Part shown: positions 24,715 through 34,388 of the stretch, in pieces
Layout of the letters: each line of letters starts with the position of its first letter
Numbering within the stretch: the first letter of the stretch is position 1
From: Pseudoxanthomonas sp. PXM03
GTDB lineage: Bacteria > Pseudomonadota > Gammaproteobacteria > Xanthomonadales > Xanthomonadaceae
Length of the DNA stretch: 64,000 nucleotides
NCBI RefSeq assembly: GCF_014852005.1
Contig: NZ_JACVAU010000004.1
Location: forward strand, 124,001-188,000
Reading direction: 5' to 3'
Translations under genes and position numbers: made by a program
The notes under the pieces: model-generated
What the model was told of the DNA's origin: nothing
Databases searched by the model: none
Seen by the model: the letters and a program-made list of their open reading frames with translations, nothing else

Positions 24715-27700
24715 ATGTCGGTGGAACAGAGGCAAAGCAATGCAGCAGGAACGGACGCGGGCATCGAAGACGTGCGGCCCGACCCGTGGCGACTGACCCA
24801 GCGGGGCTTCGATGCGGCGCGTGCGGCCCGTGACGAGACCTTGTTCGCGCTGGCCAACGGCACGCTCGGCGTGCGCGGCGCCCTCGAGGAAGGCGACAGT
24901 GTCAGCGACGGCAGTTTCCTGTCGAGCGTGTTCGAGCAGAACCCGATCCACTACCACGAACGCTTCCCGGGCTTCACGCGCAGCACCGACACGCGCGTGC
25001 CGGTGGCAGAAGGCAAGCACATCCGGCTGCAGCTGGGCGATGCGCCGCTGCGAGTCGAGGAAGCGGCGTGGCTGGACTTCGAACGCACCTTGGACCTGGC
25101 TGCGGGCGCGCTGGACCGCCGCCTCCGGCTGAAGACGCCGCAGGGCCAAACGCTGGAGATCCGTGCGCAGCGCGTGGTGCCGCTGGCCGAGCGCGCGCTG
25201 CTGGCGATCCGCTTCGAAGTCGCCTCGATCGACTATGCCGGTCCGTTGACCTTGCGTTCGTCGATCGAAACCGGGCGCCAGGCGATCGAACAGGGCGACG
25301 ATCCCCGCATCGGCGTGGCCGGTGGCGAGGCGATGGACGTGTTCGACGAACATGCCGGTGCCGGCGGTGCATGGCTCAGACAGCGCACGCACCACAGCGG
25401 AATCACGCTGGTCTGTGCCCAGCATCACAGGTTGTCGCAAGGGGTCGCGTTCGCGTCAGCGGATGCCGGCGAAGGGCGCGTCGAGCAGTGCTTCGAGGCC
25501 GTACTCGCGCCGGGCGCGTCGGTGGTGGTCGAGAAGTTCGTCGCTTACGACGATGGCAATGGCACCGTGCGCGATGGCGTGCAGGCAGTGCTGGCGCGTG
25601 CGCAGGCCGCGGGCTTCGATGCGATCGCCCGTACACAGGCGGAGACTCTGCAGGCGTTCTGGCAACGCGCCGGCATTTCGGTGGAGGGCGATCCGGCGGC
25701 CGAACTGGCGCTGCGCTTCAACCTGTTCCACCTGCTGCAATCGGCCGGTCGCGACGGCATCAACGGCACGGCGGCCAAGGGCATCACCGGCGAAGGCTAT
25801 GAGGGCCACTGCTTCTGGGACACCGAGGCCTTCGTGCTGCCGGTGATGGCATTGACGGCGCCCGACGTGGCGCGCGCGATGCTGATGTACCGCTACCGCA
25901 CGCTGGAAGGCGCTCGCGACACCGCGCGTGCGATGAACCATCCGCGCGGCGCGCTGTACCCGTGGCGCACCATTGCCGGCCGCGAATGTTCCGCGCACTA
26001 TCCCAGCGGCTCGGCGGCGTACCACATCAACGCCGCCATCGCGTACGGGATCGGGCTTTATCTCGACGCCAGCGATGATCTCGACTTCCTCAGCGAGGCT
26101 GGCGCCGAGATTCTTTTCGAGACCGCGCGCATCTGGCCGCAGGCCGGGCATTTCAATCCACGTCTCGACGGGGCCTTCTGCATCCACGAAGTGACCGGTC
26201 CCGACGAATACACCACGCTGGTCAACAACAACTGGTACACCAACCGCATGGCGCAGCGGCACCTGCTGCGCGCTGTCGAGGCATGGAACCGGCTGTCGGC
26301 CGATCGCCCGGAGGCGCTGCACATGCTGGCGGCCCGTATCGGACTCGATGCTGACGAAGTCGTGCTGTGGCAGCGCGCCGCCGATGCCATGTACCTGCCG
26401 GTGGATGAGGCATTGGGCATCCATCCGCAGGACGACGATTTCCTAGGCAAGCCGCGCTGGCCGTTTCCGAAGCGCGAAGGGCCGCATCGTCCGCTGCTGC
26501 TCGACTACCACCCGCTCACGTTGTACCGCCACCAGGTCTGCAAGCAGGCCGACGTGGTGATGGCGCTGGTGCTGGCGGGCGACGGTATCGCGCTGGGTGC
26601 GAAGCGCCGCGACTTCGACTATTACGAAGCGGTCACCACCCATGATTCCACGCTGTCGGCGCCCGTGTACGGCATCCTCGCCAGCGAGGTCGGGCACGAC
26701 GAAAAGGCATGGCGCTATTTCGACGCCAGTCTGCGCGTGGACCTGGATGACCTGCATGGCAACACCGACCACGGCGTGCACATGGCGGCGATGGCGGGCA
26801 GCTGGCTGGGGTTGGTGCAGGGTTTCGGCGGGCTGCGCATCGTGGGCGGTCGCCTGCAGTTCGCGCCGACGCTGCCCACCGCCTGGAAGGGCTACGGTTT
26901 CAACCTGCGTTGGCGCGGTTGCGCACTGCGGGTGGACGTGGATGCGCGGGGCGTGCGCTATCGGTTGGACGAGGGCGACCTGCTCGCCTTCGCCCATGCC
27001 GGGAGCGAAGTGGTGCTTAAGCCGGGGCGAGAAACCGTGTTGCCGCTTGCCGTACCGTCGCCGCCGAAAGCCGTGTTCCCGCGCGCCTGCCGTGCCCTGG
27101 TCTTCGACCTGGACGGCGTACTGACCGACACCGCGCATACGCACTACCGGGCATGGAAACGGCTGGCCGATGAAATCGGCGTGCCGTTCGACCTGCTGGT
27201 GAACGAGCGGCTCAAGGGTGTGGACCGGATGGCCTCGCTGGAGATCATCCTGGAGCGCGCATCACGCGCCTACAGCGCAGACGAGAAGCGCGCGCTGTCC
27301 GATACCAAGAACGGTTACTACGTGCAGGAAATCGCCAGCGTGGGTCCGCAGGATCTGTTCGAGGGTGTGCGCGAGGTGCTGGATGCCGCGCGTGCCGCGG
27401 GCCTGAAGCTCGGGCTGGCGTCCGCCAGCCGCAACGCGCCTGCGCTGCTGGACAAGCTGGGTATCGCCGACTGCTTCGACTACATCGCCGATGCCGGCCG
27501 CATCGCGCGCGCCAAACCGGACCCGGCCATCTTCCTGGACGTGGCCGCCGCACTCGGCGTGCCCGCGCACCTGTGCATCGGAGTGGAAGACGCTGCCGCC
27601 GGCATCGAGGCCATCCATGCCGCCGGCATGGCCGCCGTGGGCATCGGCGACGCCCGCGCGCTGCGCCACGCCGATGCCGTGATTCCCCGCATCGCCAAGT

Positions 27701-27729
27701 TCGACCTGAGGACGTTCGTTTCGCCTTGA
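24715..27729 (+). CDS. Fusion: GH65 disaccharide phosphorylase + beta-phosphoglucomutase
   Basis: 1004 residues from the ATG at 24715; an ATG at 24694 is in frame. Residues 1 to about 780 are a glycoside hydrolase family 65 phosphorylase (maltose, trehalose, kojibiose or nigerose type), with the general-acid Glu498 in VTGPDEYTT. Residues about 790-1000 are a beta-phosphoglucomutase of the HAD family: [11 protein letters not shown] (Asp798, Asp800), the cap segment [24 protein letters not shown] and GVEDAAAG. The fused enzyme should split an alpha-glucoside disaccharide with phosphate into glucose and beta-glucose-1-phosphate, then convert the latter to glucose-6-phosphate. The neighbours are the LacI operators, a TonB receptor and an MFS permease. 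Confidence 0.93.
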   Translation: MSVEQRQSNAAGTDAGIEDVRPDPWRLTQRGFDAARAARDETLFALANGTLGVRGALEEGDSVSDGSFLSSVFEQNPIHYHERFPGFTRSTDTRVPVAEGKHIRLQLGDAPLRVEEAAWLDFERTLDLAAGALDRRLRLKTPQGQTLEIRAQRVVPLAERALLAIRFEVASIDYAGPLTLRSSIETGRQAIEQGDDPRIGVAGGEAMDVFDEHAGAGGAWLRQRTHHSGITLVCAQHHRLSQGVAFASADAGEGRVEQCFEAVLAPGASVVVEKFVAYDDGNGTVRDGVQAVLARAQAAGFDAIARTQAETLQAFWQRAGISVEGDPAAELALRFNLFHLLQSAGRDGINGTAAKGITGEGYEGHCFWDTEAFVLPVMALTAPDVARAMLMYRYRTLEGARDTARAMNHPRGALYPWRTIAGRECSAHYPSGSAAYHINAAIAYGIGLYLDASDDLDFLSEAGAEILFETARIWPQAGHFNPRLDGAFCIHEVTGPDEYTTLVNNNWYTNRMAQRHLLRAVEAWNRLSADRPEALHMLAARIGLDADEVVLWQRAADAMYLPVDEALGIHPQDDDFLGKPRWPFPKREGPHRPLLLDYHPLTLYRHQVCKQADVVMALVLAGDGIALGAKRRDFDYYEAVTTHDSTLSAPVYGILASEVGHDEKAWRYFDASLRVDLDDLHGNTDHGVHMAAMAGSWLGLVQGFGGLRIVGGRLQFAPTLPTAWKGYGFNLRWRGCALRVDVDARGVRYRLDEGDLLAFAHAGSEVVLKPGRETVLPLAVPSPPKAVFPRACRALVFDLDGVLTDTAHTHYRAWKRLADEIGVPFDLLVNERLKGVDRMASLEIILERASRAYSADEKRALSDTKNGYYVQEIASVGPQDLFEGVREVLDAARAAGLKLGLASASRNAPALLDKLGIADCFDYIADAGRIARAKPDPAIFLDVAAALGVPAHLCIGVEDAAAGIEAIHAAGMAAVGIGDARALRHADAVIPRIAKFDLRTFVSP

Positions 27730-27803
27730 CCGCACACGGCCACAGAAGCCGCGGCGGCAGCCTGTCACTACAACAACAAACGCACTACGTGGAGGGAGAG
27801 ACC

Positions 27804-30206
27804 ATGCAACACACCAAGCACCCGATGCGCTACGCCCTGTCGGCCGCCATCGCGCTGGCGCTCGCGCCGGTACTGGCGAGCGCCCAGGAAGCCGCCCCGG
27901 CGCCCGCGAACGACGAGGCGACGACACTCGACGCCGTCGTCGTCAGCGGCACGGCCAAGTTCAAGGGCCTGCGCAAACGCGACGCCAGCTTCTCGATCAG
28001 CACGGCCACGCCGGAGCAGATCCAGGAAACCGCGCCTACCAGCACTGCCGACCTGCTGAAGATCGTGCCGGGCGTCTGGGCCGAGGCCAGCGGTGGCGGT
28101 ACCGGCGCCAACGTCTTCGTGCGCGGCATGCCGTCCGAGGGCGACGCACCGTTCTTCACCCTGCAGCTGGACGGCTCGCCGATCTTCCCGCCGCCGACGT
28201 TGTCGTTCCTCGAGAACACCACGCTGTTCCGCATCGACGACACCATCGCGCGCGTGGAAGGCCTGCGCGGCGGTCCCAGCCCGATCTACTCGAACGGGCA
28301 GCCCGGCGTGACGGTCAATTTCATCCAGAAGAAGGGCGAGGACACGCCGGAGGGCAGCGTGCGCCTGACGCTGGGTACCGACAGTCTGCGCCGGGTCGAC
28401 TTCTACAGCGGTGGTCCGCTGAGCGCGGACAGCGGCTGGTACTACAGTGTGGGCGGCTTCTACCGTGAGACCGACGGCGTGCGCCAGACCGGCTTCCCGG
28501 TGGAGAAGGGCGGCCAGTTGAGCGCCACGCTGACCAAGCGCTGGGCCGAAGGCGAGTTCAACCTCTACGCGCGTCATACCGACGACCAGAACACCTTCTA
28601 TACGGCGGTGCCGCTGGTTTCGCGCAACAATGGCAAGAACATTTCCAGCTTCCCGGGCCTGGACGCCACCACGGGCACGCTGGTCGGTGACGACTTCCGC
28701 CGGGTAACGCTGCCCACCGGCGTGGGCAACCAGACGATGACGCGCGACCTGGCCGATGGCCGTGGCGTGGACATCGACGTGTTCGGCGGCTCGCTGGACT
28801 GGTACGTCGGCAACTGGACCATCAGCGACAAGTTCAACTACCTCAAGGGCGACGCGCCGACCTACGCGCTGTTCACCGGCGCCAACCCGCAGACCCTGTC
28901 GTCCTACATCACCGACACCTACGGGGCGGGCGTCACCGGCACCGGCACCTTTGTCAATGGCGGCGGCGCGGTGGATCCGAACCAGCAGGTGCTGACCGCA
29001 GGCTTCTGGGTGGTGGAGAAGGAGATCAGCTCGTTCACCAACGACCTGCGCTTCAGCATCGACCTGACCGACAGCAATGCGTTGACCTTCGGCGTGTACT
29101 ACGCGGACTATTCGTCCAAGGACCGCTGGTGGCTGGGAAACAACATGCTGCTCACTGCGCAGGACAACGCGCGCCGCGTGAACCTAGCGCTGTCCGACGG
29201 TCGCGTGGCGACGCGCGACGGCTTCGTGGGCACGGCGTTCTACAACATCCGCGGCGACTACGACGGCCAGAACACGGCCTTCTTCGTCGCCGACGAGTGG
29301 ACGGTCAGCGACCGCATCCGCCTGGATGCCGGCGTGCGCTACGAGCGGCAGGAAGTGAACGGCACGGTGTGGGATCCGGTCACGGTCGATCTGGACGGCA
29401 ATCCGAACACGCTGTACGACAACACCACGTCGGTTTCGACCACGCCGCGCAGCATCGACCAGAACGATAGCGATGTGTCCTGGACCGCCGGCCTGAACTA
29501 CACGCTCAACGACAGCGTCAGCCTGTTCGGTCGCGTGAACTCGGGCTTCACCTTCCCGCAGTTCGACAACCTGCGCGATGGCGCCAACAACAAGACCGAG
29601 ATCGACCAGTACGAGCTGGGCCTGAAGGCGGGCGGCGAGACGTACGAGATGTACGTGACCGCGTTCTACAACGACTTCACCGGCCTGCGTTACCAGGCGT
29701 TCGACAACAATGGCAACAACGTCGTCATCATCGGTGATTCGAAGGCGCGCGGCCTGGAGTTCGAAGGCGCATGGCGTCCGGCGGGCGGCTTCGAGCTGGC
29801 GTGGAATGCGACCTGGCTGCGTGCCAAGTACGGCGACTTCGCCACCTACGATGGCAACCAGGTGGTGCGCCAGCCGAAGTTCCGCGTGCGGCTGACACCG
29901 AGCTACTACTGGTCCATGCCGTGGGGCGACCTGAAGGTGTTCACCACCTATACGCATGTCGGCGACCGCTACTCCGATCCCGCCAATGGCCAGGTGCTTC
30001 CCGAATACGACACCTGGGACATCGGGGCCAGCGCTCACGTGGGCGAGAACTGGGAGTTCACCTTCTCGGGCCGCAACGTGACGGACGAGATCGCGCTGAC
30101 CGAGGGCAATGCACGCGTGCTGGGCAATGCGACCAGTGGCGGAGTGTTCATGGGTCGCCCGCTGGAAGGCACGTCGTACCAGGCCTCCGTCGCCTATCGT
30201 TGGTGA
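27804..30206 (+). CDS. TonB-dependent receptor of the sugar locus
   Basis: 800 residues. A signal peptide ends at ASA-Q (about residue 28), followed by a TonB-box-like LDAVVVSG stretch, the plug domain (about 50-165, NVFVRGMPSEGDAPFFTLQLDG) and a 22-stranded barrel ending in an aromatic residue (VAYRW). The ribosome-binding site GGAGGGAGAG is strong. Its position between the GH65-mutase and the MFS permease, under the LacI operators, marks it as the outer-membrane importer of the sugar. The plug motif resembles ferric-siderophore receptors too, so the substrate class rests on context. Confidence 0.93.
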   Translation: MQHTKHPMRYALSAAIALALAPVLASAQEAAPAPANDEATTLDAVVVSGTAKFKGLRKRDASFSISTATPEQIQETAPTSTADLLKIVPGVWAEASGGGTGANVFVRGMPSEGDAPFFTLQLDGSPIFPPPTLSFLENTTLFRIDDTIARVEGLRGGPSPIYSNGQPGVTVNFIQKKGEDTPEGSVRLTLGTDSLRRVDFYSGGPLSADSGWYYSVGGFYRETDGVRQTGFPVEKGGQLSATLTKRWAEGEFNLYARHTDDQNTFYTAVPLVSRNNGKNISSFPGLDATTGTLVGDDFRRVTLPTGVGNQTMTRDLADGRGVDIDVFGGSLDWYVGNWTISDKFNYLKGDAPTYALFTGANPQTLSSYITDTYGAGVTGTGTFVNGGGAVDPNQQVLTAGFWVVEKEISSFTNDLRFSIDLTDSNALTFGVYYADYSSKDRWWLGNNMLLTAQDNARRVNLALSDGRVATRDGFVGTAFYNIRGDYDGQNTAFFVADEWTVSDRIRLDAGVRYERQEVNGTVWDPVTVDLDGNPNTLYDNTTSVSTTPRSIDQNDSDVSWTAGLNYTLNDSVSLFGRVNSGFTFPQFDNLRDGANNKTEIDQYELGLKAGGETYEMYVTAFYNDFTGLRYQAFDNNGNNVVIIGDSKARGLEFEGAWRPAGGFELAWNATWLRAKYGDFATYDGNQVVRQPKFRVRLTPSYYWSMPWGDLKVFTTYTHVGDRYSDPANGQVLPEYDTWDIGASAHVGENWEFTFSGRNVTDEIALTEGNARVLGNATSGGVFMGRPLEGTSYQASVAYRW

Positions 30207-30241
30207 GGCATCGGGGCCCGCCATGCTGCGGGCCGTCCACC

Positions 30242-30273
30242 ACCGCCGCGCCGTCTCTCCCCGGCGCGGCGGT
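30242..30273 (+). promoter_or_regulatory. Strong stem-loop between the receptor and permease genes
   Basis: ACCGCCGCGCCG pairs with CGGCGCGGCGGT (12 pairs, eight-base loop) 36 bases after the TonB-receptor stop. No T run follows, so it more likely protects the upstream message or attenuates than fully terminates. Confidence 0.55.
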
Positions 30274-30377
30274 GGATACTGTTTCCCGCCGGGTGCCGCG
30301 TAGCGTGACCACGCGACCTCCCCCCGCGCACTCCGGGCCAGGCGGCCAGGAGGCGCTTGCGCTTACCGGTACCGCCC

Positions 30378-31619
30378 ATGACACGCACCCGCATGATCCT
30401 GGCAATGATCCTGACCTACATGATCTTCGCCATGCTGTTGAATTCCGTGGGCACCGTGATCCTGCAGTCCATCCAGGGATTCGGCATCACCAAGGCCGAT
30501 GCCAGCCTGCTGGAGGCGTTCAAGGACCTGCCGATCGCGATCACCTCGTTCCTCGTGGCCTCGTTCCTGCCAAGGCTGGGCTATCGCCGCGCGATGATGC
30601 TCGGCCTGCTGCTGGTCGCCGCCGCCTGCATCGCGATGCCGCTGCTGCAGGCGTTCTGGGCGACCAAGCTGCTCTTCACGGCGGTCGGTGTGTCGTTCGC
30701 GCTGGTGAAGGTGTCGGTCTACTCCAGCATCGGGCTGCTGACCGACGACGCGAAGACGCATGCGGCGCTCACGAGCACCGTCGAAGGCTGGTTCATGGTC
30801 GGGATCCTCGGCAGTGCCTGGCTGTTCGCGGCCTTCATCAATGCAGATGCGCCGGGTGATCCCGTCTGGCTGGATGTCTATTGGGTGCTCGCGGCGATGT
30901 GCGCAGTGGTGGTCGGGCTGCTGGCGACGAGTACGCTGGACGAACGCGCCGCGCGCGACGGTCATGCGGCGGGGGAATCCTTCATCGACATGTTCCGCCT
31001 GCTGGCAATGCCGCTGGTGGTGGTGTTCCTGGTGTCCGCGTTCCTGTACGTCCTGATGGAGCAGGCCATCAATACGTGGTTGCCCACGTTCAATCGCGAG
31101 ATCCTGCACCTGCCCACCACGCTCAGCGTGCAGGCGGCCAGTATCTTCGCCGGGTCGCTGGCGCTCGGTCGCCTGGGAGGCGGCGTGCTGCTGCGGCGCG
31201 TGCCGTGGTTCTGGCTACTGTCCGGCTGCGTGACGGCGATGGCAGCGCTGGTGCTGCTGGCGTTGCCGCTGGCGGCGAATGTGCAGGCACGCGACGGCAT
31301 GACCTGGTGGAACGCGCCCGCAGCTGCCTATGTGTTCCCGATGATCGGCCTGCTGATGGCGCCGATCTATCCGGCGATCAATTCGGTGGTGCTCAGTGCA
31401 CTGCCCAAGTCGCGGCATGCAGCGATGACGGGGCTGATCGTGGTGTTCTCCGCCCTGGGCGGAACCACCGGCTCCTACGTCACCGGCCAGTTGTTCGCGC
31501 ATTTCGACGGGTCGCGTGCGTTCTACTTGCTGCTGGCGCCGATGGCCATGTTGCTGGTGTCGATGGCGCTGCTGCAGCGCGCGGTGTCGGGGAAGCGAGG
31601 CACGCCGCAACCCGCGTGA
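30378..31619 (+). CDS. MFS permease of the sugar locus
   Basis: 413 residues with 12 hydrophobic segments. The layout is that of major facilitator sugar permeases: a first half with RLGYRRAMMLGLLLVAAACIA and a second half with the GRLGGGVLLRRVPWF loop, a cytoplasmic loop near residue 195 (DERAARDGHAAGE) and a final PMIGLLMAPIYPAINSVVLSALP stretch similar to FHS (FucP-like) transporters. The start at 30378 is chosen over an ATG at 30357 for its fit to the first helix. It would carry the disaccharide across the inner membrane for the cytoplasmic phosphorylase. Confidence 0.88.
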   Translation: MTRTRMILAMILTYMIFAMLLNSVGTVILQSIQGFGITKADASLLEAFKDLPIAITSFLVASFLPRLGYRRAMMLGLLLVAAACIAMPLLQAFWATKLLFTAVGVSFALVKVSVYSSIGLLTDDAKTHAALTSTVEGWFMVGILGSAWLFAAFINADAPGDPVWLDVYWVLAAMCAVVVGLLATSTLDERAARDGHAAGESFIDMFRLLAMPLVVVFLVSAFLYVLMEQAINTWLPTFNREILHLPTTLSVQAASIFAGSLALGRLGGGVLLRRVPWFWLLSGCVTAMAALVLLALPLAANVQARDGMTWWNAPAAAYVFPMIGLLMAPIYPAINSVVLSALPKSRHAAMTGLIVVFSALGGTTGSYVTGQLFAHFDGSRAFYLLLAPMAMLLVSMALLQRAVSGKRGTPQPA

Positions 31620-31695
31620 CGTCAGCGCGTTGACGCCGCCTGGCGGGTGGCTTCGCGTATCGTGTCCGCCTTCCGTTACCGAGACGAGACGACGC

Positions 31696-32151
31696 ATGAA
31701 CGCGACCGGCGTGGCCCTGGCCCTCTTCATCGGCATGCTGCTGCCGCTGCAGGCGTTGATCAACGCGTCGCTCGGCAAACAGACCTTCGGCCCCGTGTTC
31801 GCCTCGTTGGCGTCCTTCATGGTCGGAACCGGGGTGCTGTTGGCGTGGTGGTGGCTCAGCCGGCCGGTATTCGTGCCTGCCGCGCTGGGCAAAGTGCCGT
31901 GGTGGGCATGGACGGGGGGCATGATCGGGGCGGTGTTCGTTGCCTCGGCCACCCTGCTGGTGCCTCGCCTGGGAGCGGCGTCGTTGATCTGCCTGGTGGT
32001 GGCGGGACAACTGGCGGGTTCGGTCGTGCTGGACCACTTCGGGGTGCTGCATGCGCGGCAACCGGTGGATGCGCTGCGTGTCGTCGGCCTGCTGCTGGTG
32101 GTCGCCGGCGCGCTGCTGGTGGTGAAGCCCTGGCAGTCGGCGGGCGGCTGA
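31696..32151 (+). CDS. DMT-family small membrane protein (DUF606/YdcZ type)
   Basis: 151 residues with five hydrophobic segments. The order GMLLPLQALINASLGKQTFGPVFASLASFMVG and LLVPRLGAASLICLVVAGQLAGSVVLDHFG is characteristic of DUF606 single-repeat transporters of the drug/metabolite superfamily. These proteins likely work as dimers. It is three bases from the next gene, and the two are probably co-transcribed. The substrate is unknown. Confidence 0.88.
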   Translation: MNATGVALALFIGMLLPLQALINASLGKQTFGPVFASLASFMVGTGVLLAWWWLSRPVFVPAALGKVPWWAWTGGMIGAVFVASATLLVPRLGAASLICLVVAGQLAGSVVLDHFGVLHARQPVDALRVVGLLLVVAGALLVVKPWQSAGG

Positions 32152-32154
32152 TCC

Positions 32155-32676
32155 GTGGCGGGCCTGCTGACCGGGCTGCCACCCAGCGTGGGTGCGGGCT
32201 GTCGCGTACTCGTGCTCGGATCGATGCCCGGCGACGCCTCGCTGCAGGCCGCGCGCTACTACGCCCATCCACGCAACCGGTTCTGGCCGGTGATGGCGTC
32301 GATCTGCGGATTCGATCCGGCCGCCCCGTACGAGCATCGCCTCCGTTCCCTGCATGAGGCCGGCGTGGGATTGTGGGATGTCATCGGCCAGTGCGAGCGA
32401 CGCGGCAGTCTGGATGCCGCCATCGTGCGCGGCAGCGAGGTCGCCAATCCGCTGGAGGAGATGCTGGTGGCGCACCGCAGCATCGTGGCGATCGCGTTCA
32501 ACGGGGGAAAGGCGGCGGAGGCCTTCCGTCGCTACGTGCAGCCGCAACTGCCGGAGGCGTGCATGCCGGCCCTGTTCGCATTGCCATCCACCAGCCCCGC
32601 CAACGCAGCGATTCGCCACGACGCCTTGCAGCAAGCCTGGACCGCGATCTCGCCGTTGTTGCGCATGCCCGCCTGA
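32155..32676 (+). CDS. DNA-deoxyinosine glycosylase (uracil-DNA glycosylase superfamily, family 6)
   Basis: 173 residues from a GTG start three bases after the previous stop. Motif A is LGSMPGDASLQAARYYAHPRNRFWPV, with the SMPG and HPRN patterns of hypoxanthine-DNA glycosylases. Motif B is LPSTSPAN near residue 147. It removes deaminated adenine, and possibly uracil, from DNA in base-excision repair. The length fits the single-domain family. The pairing with a membrane transporter is probably accidental. Confidence 0.87.
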   Translation: MAGLLTGLPPSVGAGCRVLVLGSMPGDASLQAARYYAHPRNRFWPVMASICGFDPAAPYEHRLRSLHEAGVGLWDVIGQCERRGSLDAAIVRGSEVANPLEEMLVAHRSIVAIAFNGGKAAEAFRRYVQPQLPEACMPALFALPSTSPANAAIRHDALQQAWTAISPLLRMPA

Positions 32677-32816
32677 CAATGCGGCGGCGTATCGTGTGAG
32701 TCGAACGTCGAACCAAAGCGATACCACTGTGTCCGCAGGCTCGCGTGACGCGGTCGTTTTCCTCCGCGCCGGCACGCAATGTCCCGCCGTGGACAGCAAT
32801 TAGTCCGAAGGAATGG

Positions 32817-32845
32817 TTGGCGCATCGCGCCGCTGCGGACACAAT
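32817..32845 (+). promoter_or_regulatory. Promoter of aceF-lpdA
   Basis: -35 TTGGCG (32817-32822), 17 bases, -10 CACAAT (32840-32845). Transcription would begin near 32852, about 32 bases before the aceF ATG, which has a GGAG ribosome-binding site. Confidence 0.55.
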
Positions 32846-32883
32846 AGGGGTTCCCCTCTTCAAGTCCGCACCGGAGTAACGCC

Positions 32884-34311
32884 ATGTCCGACATCAAGGA
32901 AGCCAAGGTTCCCGACATCGGTGACTACGACGGTGTGCCGGTGATCGAGATCCTGGTCGCCGTGGGCGACACGGTGAAGAAGGACCAGGGCCTGGTCACG
33001 CTGGAATCGGACAAGGCGACGATGGAAGTACCGTCGGCCTTCTCCGGCGTGGTGAAGGAGATCAAGGTCAAGCTGGGCGACGAGATCGCCGAAGGCGCGG
33101 TGGTGGCGCTGATCGAAGTGAGCGAAGGCGCGACCGAGGCGAAACCTGCAGCCGCACCCGCACCGACCGCCACCGCTGAAACCGGCGCGAAGGTGGAGCC
33201 GGTCGCGGTATCGCCGACACCCGACAAGATCACCCAGCGCGAGATCGCGCAGGAACGCGCCGCGCCGGCCGTCGCCCCCGCTGCCTCGCGTGTGCTGGAC
33301 GACAAGCCCGGCATCGACCCGGAAGCCTCGCCGCCGCGCACGCCGCCGGTCGAATTCAATGCCGATCGCGTGCTCCCCGAGAAGGTCGCTTACGCCAGCC
33401 CGGCCGTGCGCCTGTTCGCGCGCGAACTCGGCGTGGATCTCAACCTGGTCAGCGGCAGCGAGCGCGGTGGCCGCATCAGCAAGGAAGACGTGCAGAAGTA
33501 CGTCAAGGGCGCGCTGGCCATTGGCGTGTCGACGCCTGCCGCTGCGGGCGCACCGGCTACGGCGGGTGGTGGCCTCAACCTGCTGCCGTGGCCGAAGGTC
33601 GACTTCAGCAAGTTCGGCGAAACCGAAGTCGTCGCACTGTCGCGCATCAAGAAGATCTCCGGCGCGAACTTGGCGCGCAACTGGGCGATGATCCCGCACG
33701 TCACCCAGCACGACCATGCCGACATCACCGATCTGGAAGCGCTGCGCGTGGCGCTGAACAAGGAAAACGAAAAGGCCGGCATCAAGCTGACCATGCTCGC
33801 CTTCCTGATGAAGGCCAGCGTCTCGGCGCTGAAGAAGTTCCCCGACTTCAACGCCTCGCTCGATGCCAGCGGCGAAAACCTCACCCTGAAAAAGTACTTC
33901 CACGTCGGTTTCGCCGCGGACACGCCGAACGGCCTGGTCGTGCCGGTGATCCGCGACGTCGACAAGAAGGGCGTCAACGAGATCGCCCAGGAAAGCGGCG
34001 AACTGGCGAAGAAGGCCCGCGACGGCAAGCTCGGCCCGGCCGAGATGTCCGGCGGCTGCTTCTCGATCTCCTCGCTGGGCGGCATCGGCGGCGTGGCGTT
34101 CACCCCGATCGTCAATGCGCCGGAAGTCGCCATCCTGGGCGTATCCAAATCGTCGATCCAGCCGGTCTGGGACGGCAAGCAGTTCCAGCCGCGCCTGATG
34201 CTGCCGCTGTCGCTGAGCTACGACCACCGCGTGATCGACGGCGCCGCCGCCGCGCGCTTCACCGCCTATCTCGCCCAGCTGCTCGGCGACATGCGCCGCG
34301 TGCTGCTGTAA
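32884..34311 (+). CDS. aceF: Dihydrolipoamide acetyltransferase (pyruvate dehydrogenase E2)
   Basis: 475 residues. One lipoyl domain is at 1-80 with the lipoylated Lys44 in ESDKATMEV, then an Ala/Pro-rich hinge (85-125), a peripheral-subunit-binding domain (about 160-205) and the catalytic acetyltransferase core, with His448 and Asp452 in SYDHRVIDG. The core sequence (AceF/pyruvate type) fits pyruvate dehydrogenase rather than 2-oxoglutarate dehydrogenase. A single lipoyl domain is low for gammaproteobacterial E2, which often has two or three; the missing domains are partly made up by those on the E3 gene downstream. The aceE (E1) gene is not in the window. Confidence 0.95.
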   Translation: MSDIKEAKVPDIGDYDGVPVIEILVAVGDTVKKDQGLVTLESDKATMEVPSAFSGVVKEIKVKLGDEIAEGAVVALIEVSEGATEAKPAAAPAPTATAETGAKVEPVAVSPTPDKITQREIAQERAAPAVAPAASRVLDDKPGIDPEASPPRTPPVEFNADRVLPEKVAYASPAVRLFARELGVDLNLVSGSERGGRISKEDVQKYVKGALAIGVSTPAAAGAPATAGGGLNLLPWPKVDFSKFGETEVVALSRIKKISGANLARNWAMIPHVTQHDHADITDLEALRVALNKENEKAGIKLTMLAFLMKASVSALKKFPDFNASLDASGENLTLKKYFHVGFAADTPNGLVVPVIRDVDKKGVNEIAQESGELAKKARDGKLGPAEMSGGCFSISSLGGIGGVAFTPIVNAPEVAILGVSKSSIQPVWDGKQFQPRLMLPLSLSYDHRVIDGAAAARFTAYLAQLLGDMRRVLL

Positions 34312-34315
34312 GTCC

Positions 34316-34375
34316 GTAGGGTGGGCCCCGGCCCACCGACCCGAACAAACCACGGTGGGCCAAGGCCCACCCTAC
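34316..34375. repeat. Inverted pair of GTAG REP elements (family c) between aceF and lpdA
   Basis: GTAGGGTGGGCCCCGGCCCACC starts at 34316 and an inverted copy (GGTGGGCCAAGGCCCACC-CTAC) ends at 34375. Each arm is a GGTGGGCC/GGCCCACC hairpin. The pair fills almost the whole 77-base gap between two genes of one complex. Confidence 0.9.
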
Positions 34376-34388
34376 GAAAGAGAGTGGT

